Assembly (NCBI GenBank): GCA_038109305.1
Contig: JAYNIR010000018.1
Span: 1 to 54,839 of the forward strand
DNA from: UBA1479 sp038109305
GTDB taxonomy: Bacteria > Pseudomonadota > Alphaproteobacteria > Rhodospirillales > Casp-alpha2
DNA: 54,839 nucleotides
Reading direction: 5' to 3'
Part shown: positions 49,196 through 54,839 of the stretch, piece after piece
How the letters are laid out: each line of letters begins with the position of its first letter
How positions within the stretch are numbered: the first letter of the stretch is position 1
Position numbers and translations under genes: made by a program
The notes under the pieces: generated by a model
The model's database searches: none
What the model saw: the letters and a program-made list of their open reading frames with translations, nothing else
What the model was told of the DNA's origin: nothing

Positions 49196-50212
49196 TCACG
49201 CAACCCCCGCACGCAGACAGTCGTGGATGTGCAGGATGCCGATCGGCCGGCCGTCTTCGACGACGAACAGATTGGTGATCGATTTCGCGTTCATGATCGC
49301 CAGCGCTTCGGACGCCAACATGCCCGGCTGCACGGTCTTGCCGCCGGCGGTCATGGTGTCGCCGGCGGTGCGGTCCAACACGCCGTGGTTGATGTGGCGA
49401 CGCAGGTCGCCGTCGGTGATGATACCCAAGAGCCGCCGGCCGCCGTCGACCACGCCCAGACAGCCGAACCGCTTGGCGGTCATGATCAGCAAGGCTTCCT
49501 TCATCGGGGTTTCCGACGGCACTAGCGGTAGTTCGTCGCCCGTGTGCATGATGTCGCCGACCTTCAACAGGCGGCGGCCCAGCTTGCCGCCCGGATGGAA
49601 GACCTGAAAATCGTCGGTCGAAAACCCGCGCCGTTGCAACAGCGCGACCGCGATAGCGTCGCCCAGGCCCAGCATCACCGTCGTCGACGTGGTCGGCGCC
49701 AGGCCCATGGGGCAGGCTTCGGGCTGACTGGGGCAAATCAGGGAGATATCGGCGTTCTGGGCCAGCGTGCTGTCGCAGTCGCGGGTCACCGCGATCAGCG
49801 GGATGGAAAACCGTTTGGCGTAATGGATCAGATCGGCGAGCTCCGTCGTTTCGCCGGAATTGGACAGTGCGAACACTACGTCTTTTTGCGTGATCATGCC
49901 GAGGTCGCCGTGCGATGCCTCCGCCGGGTGCACAAACAGCGCGGGCGTGCCGGTCGATGACAACGTCGCCGCGATCTTGTGGCCGATGTGACCGCTTTTG
50001 CCCATGCCGGTAACAACGATCCGGCCCTCGGCGTTTTGCATGACGGTCAACGCCTCGAGAAATTCGCTGCCGAGGCTGGCGGCCAGTGCCTGCAGGCCAC
50101 CGGCCCCCATGGCCAGCACGCGGCGCGCCGCCGCAAGGTCATCCGCGTGGGCCGCGTCGTCGCCACCCGCCGGGGCGGCCTGGGTCGTCGTGTTCGCCGG
50201 TTTTGACGTCAT
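49196..50212 (-). CDS. kdsD: Arabinose-5-phosphate isomerase KdsD (KpsF/GutQ family)
   Basis: A 338-residue enzyme making arabinose 5-phosphate, the first precursor of the LPS sugar Kdo. The SIS domain has GRIVVTGMGKSGHIGHKIAATLSSTGTPA broken across the sugar-phosphate loop, FVHPAEASHGDLGMI and ALSNSGETTEL. Two CBS domains follow (VGDIMHTGDELPLV and TAGDTMTAGGKTV). The N-terminal 25 residues are a Thr/Ala-rich extension. ATG 50212 is used. An in-frame GTG lies four codons earlier (50224). Kdo synthesis and LPS transport genes are thus in one operon, headed by a sigma-54 promoter. Confidence 0.93.
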   Translation of the reverse strand: MTSKPANTTTQAAPAGGDDAAHADDLAAARRVLAMGAGGLQALAASLGSEFLEALTVMQNAEGRIVVTGMGKSGHIGHKIAATLSSTGTPALFVHPAEASHGDLGMITQKDVVFALSNSGETTELADLIHYAKRFSIPLIAVTRDCDSTLAQNADISLICPSQPEACPMGLAPTTSTTVMLGLGDAIAVALLQRRGFSTDDFQVFHPGGKLGRRLLKVGDIMHTGDELPLVPSETPMKEALLIMTAKRFGCLGVVDGGRRLLGIITDGDLRRHINHGVLDRTAGDTMTAGGKTVQPGMLASEALAIMNAKSITNLFVVEDGRPIGILHIHDCLRAGVA

Positions 50213-50319
50213 CTCGTATTTCACCGCGCCGTGGTCTTTTTCGGCGGGAGCCCCGCCGGACACGGCGGTTTCCCGTTTTCCTAATTTATCAATGCCTTGC
50301 GGGAAAACCCGCGGGCGTG

Positions 50320-50336
50320 AGCAATCTTCGTGCCAA
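50320..50336 (-). promoter_or_regulatory. Consensus sigma-54 (-24/-12) promoter upstream of kdsD-lptCAB-rpoN
   Basis: The minus strand reads TTGGCACGAAGATTGCT, matching YTGGCACGrNNNTTGCW at every defined position. The -24 GG is at 50334-50333 and the -12 GC at 50322-50321, so transcription would start near 50309, about 97 bases before kdsD. The 314-base gap between rnd and kdsD holds no gene and leaves room for an activator site upstream (50340-50526), but no specific enhancer or IHF site could be named. Confidence 0.8.
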
Positions 50337-50526
50337 TTTATCCCACTTATAGCAACAAAACGTAAAAATTGCCTCGTTAAAATGCCGCAGGAGCGAAAAA
50401 CCGGCGAAAAAGCGCGGGTTTCCGCGCGAAATTCAACCCGGGGCCGGGGCGGCGGGCGGGCGCCGAAATTTATCGCTGGCGCCAAATCCGGACCGGATCG
50501 ACCCGCAATCCCGGCCTGCGGCCGGG

Positions 50527-51165
50527 TTAATGGCTGAAAATATCCGTTTCGCACCAGCCGCCGAGATCGAGCGCGACCCGGTGTTCGAGAAACTGGAAGC
50601 AGGCCTGAAGGAGATCTTCCCGGCCTTCGCGGCGGATCATGCCGTCGAGCGCGTCCCGCACCCGGTGCAGATACAAAACGTCGTTGGCGGCGTAGCCCTG
50701 TTGCGCCGGGCTGAGATCCGCCCGCGCCCAGTCCGTAGACTGCTGCTGTTTATCCAGATCGACGCCGGCCAGTTCCCGGACCACGTCTTTAAGCCCGTGG
50801 CCGTCGGTGTAGGTGCGGACCAGTTTGGACGCGATCTTGGTGCAGTAGACCGGCCGGCATTGGATGCCGAGCCATTTTTTCAGCGCCGCGATATCGAACC
50901 GGGCGTAATGGAAAATTTTCGTTACGGCCGTATCTTCGCACAGCGCCTTGAGGTTCGGCGCGCCGGCCTGGCTGGGGGCGATCTGAACGAGATGGCAAAC
51001 CCCGTCACCGGCGGAAAGCTGCACCACGCACAGCCGATCGCGGTTGAGGTTGAGGCCCTGGGTTTCCGTATCGATGGCGACGGCCTCGCCGAAGTCTAGG
51101 CCGCCGGGTAAGTCGCCCTGATGCAAATGAATGGTCGGCGTTTTTGGCGTGACGGACCTGGACAT
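50527..51165 (-). CDS. rnd: RNase D-like 3'-5' exonuclease
   Basis: A 212-residue DEDDy exonuclease. ExoI is in AVAIDTETQGL (Asp, Glu), ExoII in IFHYARFDIAAL (Asp) and ExoIII in GYAANDVLYLHRV (Tyr and Asp). It contains only the nuclease domain and lacks the HRDC domains that complete the 375-residue E. coli RNase D, as do many alphaproteobacterial copies, so tRNA 3' trimming is likely but not certain. It starts 67 bases downstream of tRNA-Leu on the same strand and may share its transcript. A 7-bp hairpin CCCGGCC-GCA-GGCCGGG follows the stop. Confidence 0.88.
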   Translation of the reverse strand: MSRSVTPKTPTIHLHQGDLPGGLDFGEAVAIDTETQGLNLNRDRLCVVQLSAGDGVCHLVQIAPSQAGAPNLKALCEDTAVTKIFHYARFDIAALKKWLGIQCRPVYCTKIASKLVRTYTDGHGLKDVVRELAGVDLDKQQQSTDWARADLSPAQQGYAANDVLYLHRVRDALDGMIRREGREDLLQACFQFLEHRVALDLGGWCETDIFSH

Positions 51166-51232
51166 GTCGATCAAACCCTCGCGTGGCAGCGGCCGATGCC
51201 GGACGCTGGATGGCGTCCAAAATGATCGGCGA

Positions 51233-51319
51233 TGGTGCCCAGGAGAAGACTCGAACTTCCACGACCTCGCGGCCACAGGTACCTGAAACCTGCGCGTCTA
51301 CCAATTCCGCCACCTGGGC
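51233..51319 (-). tRNA. tRNA-Leu (anticodon CAG)
   Basis: The minus strand folds as an 87-base class II tRNA with encoded CCA. Acceptor arms GCCCAGG and CCTGGGC pair perfectly, with discriminator A. The D-loop has GGCGGAATTGGTAGACGC, the anticodon loop is TTCAGGT closed by CAGGT/ACCTG, a long variable arm follows, and the T arm has GTTCGAGTC. The anticodon CAG reads CUG leucine codons, the commonest leucine codon in these GC-rich genes. A promoter lies upstream, and the rnd gene follows. Confidence 0.97.
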
Positions 51320-51392
51320 TAGATGGCCGATCCCCGCCGGGGCAAACCGGCAGAACATCGCAACGGGCGGTCGATCCCGCCGTTCGCGGTTT

Positions 51393-51421
51393 TCGTTAAC
51401 GGTGCCGGGCGGGCTTGTCAA
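51393..51421 (-). promoter_or_regulatory. Sigma-70 type promoter for tRNA-Leu
   Basis: On the minus strand TTGACA (51421-51416) and TAACGA (51398-51393) are 17 bases apart. The start near 51386 leaves about 66 bases of 5' leader to be removed by RNase P. It may also drive the downstream rnd gene. Confidence 0.6.
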
Positions 51422-51550
51422 GCATCGCCTGGGCAGGGCCATGAGCATCGACAGCCGGGCCCGCCATTGCTATGTTTTTTGCCAGGGATTCAAGCCGGTT
51501 TTTCGGCGCCCGGCGGCGTCCCGCCGCCGGATGATCGGGAGTATTCCATC

Positions 51551-52480
51551 ATGGCCAAACGCATCGCCGCGGTTTTCGGCGCCTCGGGCTTTCTCGGCAG
51601 GCACCTGGTCCGCCGACTGGCGCAGGCCGGGTACGGCGTCCGCGCGTGCTGCCGGGATGTGGAAGGCGCTTCGTTCCTGAAACCCATGGGCGACGTCGGC
51701 CAGGTCGTGCCCTGGCCCGCCGACGTGACCCGGCCGGACACGGTCAAGGCCGCCGTCAAAGGCGCCGACGTCGCCATCAATCTGGTCGGCATCCTTTTCG
51801 AAAAGGGCGGGCGCACGTTCCAGAAAGTTCATGCCGACGGCGCGGCCACCGTCGCGCAAGCAGCGGCCGATGCGGGTGTCGCCAACCTGGTCCAAGTGTC
51901 GGCCTTGGGCGCCGACGCGGACAGCCCCGCCGACTACGCGCGCACCAAAGCGGCGGGCGAAGAGGCGGTTCGCGACGCCTTTAAAAAGGCGACGATCCTG
52001 CGGCCCAGCGTCGTGTTCGGCCCAGAAGACGATTTCTTCAACCGGTTCGCCGGGCTGGCGCGGATATCGCCGGTGCTGCCGGTGATCGGCGACGGCGACG
52101 GGCCCAGCTTTCAGCCCGTCTACGTCGGCGATGTCGCTGACGCGGTGATGGCGGCGCTGACCATCGGCAAGGCGCAGGGCCAAACCTTCGAGCTCGGCGG
52201 GCCGGCGGTTTACACCTTCCGCCAGATCATGGAACTGGTGACGAAGCAGACCGGGCGCAGCCGCCTATTGCTGCCCCTGCCCTTCTGGCTGGCAGAGATG
52301 AAGGCGGCGATCCTGGGCCTCATGCCCAAGCCGATGCTGACCACGGATCAAGTGCAGCTTCTTCGCCGCGACAACGTCGTCGGCGCGGGGGCGAAGACGT
52401 TCAAGGACCTTGGCATCCAGCCGCGTTCGGCCGAGGTTATCCTGCCCACGTACCTGATGCGCTATCGGGGTAATGCCTGA
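51551..52480 (+). CDS. NDUFA9-like NAD(P)-binding protein (complex I accessory family)
   Basis: A 309-residue extended short-chain dehydrogenase-like protein. The nucleotide-binding loop is VFGASGFLGRHLVRRL (GxxGxxG), with INLVGILFEKGGRTFQKVHADGA and a SALGADADSPADYARTKAAGE segment in which the catalytic YxxxK is present as YARTK. ILRPSVVFGPEDDFFNRFAGL and FQPVYVGDVADAV are typical of the NDUFA9/39-kDa complex I subunit family. The alphaproteobacterial homologues are not proven complex I subunits. ATG 51551 is chosen because it begins directly before the Rossmann strand. It is divergent from tRNA-Leu. Confidence 0.88.
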   Translation: MAKRIAAVFGASGFLGRHLVRRLAQAGYGVRACCRDVEGASFLKPMGDVGQVVPWPADVTRPDTVKAAVKGADVAINLVGILFEKGGRTFQKVHADGAATVAQAAADAGVANLVQVSALGADADSPADYARTKAAGEEAVRDAFKKATILRPSVVFGPEDDFFNRFAGLARISPVLPVIGDGDGPSFQPVYVGDVADAVMAALTIGKAQGQTFELGGPAVYTFRQIMELVTKQTGRSRLLLPLPFWLAEMKAAILGLMPKPMLTTDQVQLLRRDNVVGAGAKTFKDLGIQPRSAEVILPTYLMRYRGNA

Positions 52481-52501
52481 CAGGGCGTGCAGAACGCCTG
52501 A

Positions 52502-52532
52502 TTCGGCGCCGATCGGCGCAGCATCGGCCGAA
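52502..52532. terminator. Hairpin in the convergent gap between the NDUFA9-like and MarR genes
   Basis: TTCGG (52502-52506) pairs with CCGAA (52528-52532) and CCGAT (52509-52513) with ATCGG (52523-52527), with two unpaired bases between on one side. It can form on either strand. CTGTCTTAAATTAAT follows on the plus strand. A bidirectional terminator is plausible. Confidence 0.4.
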
Positions 52533-52584
52533 CTGTCTTAAATTAATCGGGAAAAACTTTGTCGCCGGAAAACCTGGCCGCCGG

Positions 52585-52965
52585 TCAATACCCGGGCGGC
52601 AGACCCGTCTTGTCGACGGTTTCTTCAAGCTTGGCGGCGGCGGTGATCAGTTCGCCGAATTCACGCAGAAAGACCGAGCCGTGCACGGTTCGCTGAATCA
52701 GCACGCTGCGGCGGTCGGTCTCGTCAACCTTGCGGCGGACGAAGTTCAGTTTCGTGAGCCGATCGACCGCCCGCGTGATTGCCGGTTTCGACACTTTCAG
52801 AATATCCGCCATGCCGCGCACCGTGTGCGGCGGTGGCGTCAGGTAGACAGTCAGTAGCAAGGCCATTTGCCGCGCCGACAGCTCCGGCACATCCAACCGC
52901 ACGCTGGAAACGATGGCGCGCCGCCATATGTCCAGCGCCTCAAGCTCGCTCAGTTGAATGGACAT
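52585..52965 (-). CDS. MarR family transcriptional regulator
   Basis: A 126-residue winged-helix regulator. The DNA-binding part has LSARQMALLLTVYLTPPPHTVRGMADILKVSKPAITRAVDRL as helix-turn-helix and a wing NFVRRKVDETDRRSVLIQ with the conserved D-x-R-S/R. It is somewhat short at both ends compared with typical MarR (about 140), with the dimerisation helices reduced. ATG 52965 is used. The target and ligand are unknown. It may control its own gene or the neighbouring aminopeptidase. Confidence 0.88.
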   Translation of the reverse strand: MSIQLSELEALDIWRRAIVSSVRLDVPELSARQMALLLTVYLTPPPHTVRGMADILKVSKPAITRAVDRLTKLNFVRRKVDETDRRSVLIQRTVHGSVFLREFGELITAAAKLEETVDKTGLPPGY

Positions 52966-53107
52966 GTCCGCCCCCGCGTCCTGTTTATTCCGCGCCGGTC
53001 GGATTGGCTGTCCGGGCGGTCCCAACGAAATTTATTTCGGCGCCAAAACTTCTAGTGAATTTGCAAAGCCTTGGCAAGTTAGGGGGCGGCGCTAATTTGC
53101 GGGCCGT

Positions 53108-54502
53108 TCAACGTTTTTTCCGCGCGTAGCGCTTCAGGATCATGTCGGCGACGGCGCGCAGCCCCATGGCCTCGCCGCCCGCAGGGCGGCCGGGACGGCT
53201 GCGCAGGTTCCAGGCCATCAAATCGATGTGCGCCCAGGGGATTTTTGGGCCCTTGGCCGGCGTCGCGAAATGTTCCAGGAACAACGCCGCCGTAATCGCG
53301 CCGCCGTATCCGCCTTCGGGCGAATTGGTCAGGTCCGCCTGCGAGCCTTCGACAAGCTGTTTGTACCCGGGCCACAGCGGCATCCGCCACAGCGGGTCTT
53401 CAAGCTGGCCGGCGGCATCCAGAATGTCGGCGGCCATGCCGTCGTCGTTGCAGAACAGTGCCGGCACGTCGGTACCGAGCGCGACCCGGGCGGCCCCCGT
53501 CAGCGTCGCGAAGTCGACGATCAGATCGGGCTTGTCGGCGATCGCGAGGTCCAACGCGTCGGACAAAATCACCCGGCCTTCCGCGTCCGTGTTGCCGATT
53601 TCGACCGTTGTGCCGCGGCGGGTGCGGATGATGTCCATGGGCCGCATGGCGTTGCCGGCGATCGAATTTTCCACCGCCGGGATCAGCACGCGAAGCCGGA
53701 TCGGCGCCTTCGCCGCCATCAGCACATGGGCGATGCCGAGCACATGCGCCGCGCCCCCCATGTCCTTCTTCATCATCTTCATGCCGGCCGCGCCCTTGAT
53801 GTCGAGCCCGCCCGTATCAAAACACACGCCCTTACCGACCAAGGTCACGCGGGGCGCTTTTGCCGCGCCCCAGGTCAGATCGATCAGGCGCGGCGCCACC
53901 GCCGCCGCGCGGCCGACGGCGTGGATCGAGGGAAAATTCTTTTTCAAGAGCTGGTCGCCTTCGGTCACCGCGACCTTCGCCTTGAAGGTGCTGCCGAGTT
54001 TTTTCGCGGCTGCCGCCAAGTCCGCCGGCGACATGTCGTTGGCCGGCGTGTTGATCAGGTCGCGGCAGAGCGCCGTGCCCGCGCATTCCCGCTCGACCCG
54101 CCCGCGGTCGGCGCCCGCGGGCCACACGAGCCGCGCCACGGGCTTGCGCGCGGACTTGTACCGGTCGAAGGCATAGCGGCCGAGTGCCCACGCCAGCGCC
54201 GCCGCCGTGGCGTCGTTTTTACCCAGTCCTTTGAGCCGGTAATCGCCTTTGGGCAGGATCATGGGCAGGTCCCCGAAATCCCACATGCTGGGCACTAGCC
54301 CCCGGCCCAACAGCACGCGGGCGATGCCGCCCTGCCCGTCGGGGATGATCAGGTACTTGGCCGCCCGGGGCTTGAAGCCGTTGGCCTCAACCCAGGCCCT
54401 GACACGCGCGTCCTGGCGTTTCAGCCAGATGGCGAGGCCAGCCGCATCCAGCGGCGTAACGGGAACGGCGGTTTTCGATTCCGCGACGAAACCTGCGGTC
54501 AT
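53108..54502 (-). CDS. Leucyl aminopeptidase family protein (M17)
   Basis: A 464-residue cytoplasmic zinc/manganese aminopeptidase of family M17 (PepA/PepB-like). Metal ligands and active-site residues are in GKGVCFDTGGLDIKGAAGMKMMKKDMGGAA (the Lys and Asp residues) and the family signature NTDAEGRVILSDAL, with ARLVWPAGADRGRVERECAG and LINTPANDMSPADLA before the catalytic domain. The N-terminal domain is short, as in the alphaproteobacterial group distinct from E. coli PepA. The C-terminus ends in the basic YARKKR. It cleaves N-terminal amino acids from peptides. Confidence 0.92.
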   Translation of the reverse strand: MTAGFVAESKTAVPVTPLDAAGLAIWLKRQDARVRAWVEANGFKPRAAKYLIIPDGQGGIARVLLGRGLVPSMWDFGDLPMILPKGDYRLKGLGKNDATAAALAWALGRYAFDRYKSARKPVARLVWPAGADRGRVERECAGTALCRDLINTPANDMSPADLAAAAKKLGSTFKAKVAVTEGDQLLKKNFPSIHAVGRAAAVAPRLIDLTWGAAKAPRVTLVGKGVCFDTGGLDIKGAAGMKMMKKDMGGAAHVLGIAHVLMAAKAPIRLRVLIPAVENSIAGNAMRPMDIIRTRRGTTVEIGNTDAEGRVILSDALDLAIADKPDLIVDFATLTGAARVALGTDVPALFCNDDGMAADILDAAGQLEDPLWRMPLWPGYKQLVEGSQADLTNSPEGGYGGAITAALFLEHFATPAKGPKIPWAHIDLMAWNLRSRPGRPAGGEAMGLRAVADMILKRYARKKR

Positions 54503-54595
54503 TTAGGGGGCTCCTTTGTTATCGGCCGTGCCGTCCGAAACGCGCGGCCAAATCAGCGGCCATCAGATAAACCCCCAACCGAGAAGCCCGTCAAG

Positions 54596-54839
54596 TCAAC
54601 GGAGCGGCACGAGGTTCTGCCGGTACCTGGCGGGTAGGACAAGTTGCAGCGGCGGTGCGCCGGTGCGCTCTGGATCGGCTTGGGCGCGAAGCTCGGAAAG
54701 GATGCGGCTCGCCCGCGACCAGCTGACTTCGATCGCCGGCTGGGCAACCGGCGGCAGGGCAATCTCGGGAATGTCGGCCATCAGCGCCGCCGCCGCGGGC
54801 GCGGCGGGCGCGGCGGCCGGATCGCGCGCTTCGCCCGCG
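54596..54839 (-). CDS. C-terminal part of an unknown protein (5' end outside the window)
   Basis: The minus-strand frame is open from the window edge to TAG... TGA-type stop at 54596-54598 and gives 80 residues. The first part is Ala/Pro-rich (DPAAAPAAPAAAAL), followed by PPVAQPAIEVSWSRASRILSEL and a terminal QLVLPARYRQNLVPLR. An internal ATG at 54781 exists, but the frame upstream looks coding, so this is more likely the tail of a longer protein. I do not recognise the family. Confidence 0.5.
   Translation of the reverse strand, partial: AGEARDPAAAPAAPAAAALMADIPEIALPPVAQPAIEVSWSRASRILSELRAQADPERTGAPPLQLVLPARYRQNLVPLR

Overview
The window is a GC-rich (about 62-65% by eye) chromosomal segment from an alphaproteobacterium. 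The gene orders dapF-mtaB-ftsY, ffh-rpsP-rimM-trmD-rplS-leuC-leuD-leuB and kdsD-lptC-lptA-lptB-rpoN-hpf-ptsN, together with a DUF1150 gene after a small heat shock gene, suggest a member of the Rhodospirillales or a close relative. That placement is inference from gene order and protein style. No phage, insertion sequence, CRISPR array or rRNA was seen, so this is mostly core chromosome with a few accessory or decaying loci.

Layout. 1-5607: the end of a branched-chain/aromatic-acid type ABC importer (livH, livM, binding protein, livF) followed by a phenylacetate-CoA-ligase-like gene. 5666-9048: an MFS transporter with a possible ATT start, a histidine kinase pseudogene carrying three in-frame stops, and a secreted histidine phosphatase. 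9346-13444: ccmA, ccmB, a small unknown gene, ccmI and pgk. The other cytochrome c maturation genes are absent here. 13491-16511: a HAMP sensor without a recognisable signalling tip, a 14-codon ORF overlapping a terminator, a frameshifted small gene and a Nudix hydrolase. 16584-21790: small exported or hypothetical proteins, ynbE-ydbL, an AtzG-like protein with an amidase, and a HAD hydrolase. 21804-27462 (minus): ftsY, mtaB, dapF, a ferredoxin-type protein, and a membrane protein with a cupredoxin-like partner. 27826-35471 (plus): the ffh to rplS translation cluster and leuC-leuD-cupin-leuB. 35690-42603: an oligopeptide ABC operon ending in a truncated N-formylglutamate amidohydrolase, with a divergent M14 deacylase. 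42765-43725: hsp20 and DUF1150. 43880-50212 (minus): ptsN, hpf, rpoN, lptB, lptA, lptC, kdsD. 50527-54839: RNase D-like exonuclease, tRNA-Leu, an NDUFA9-like protein, a MarR regulator, an M17 aminopeptidase and a partial gene.

Two observations stand out. First, a textbook sigma-54 promoter (50320-50336) lies upstream of kdsD, in an apparent operon that contains rpoN itself. This suggests sigma-54 autoregulation coupled to LPS export. Second, several genes (the ligase, the DUF2141 gene, rimM, ptsN, rpoN) carry short imperfect tandem repeats that begin at their stop codon. In ptsN six units of about 17 bp repeat the last codons plus the stop. I know of no named element that explains this and regard it as the best candidate for something undescribed. 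All functional statements rest on reading translated motifs. No database search was run.
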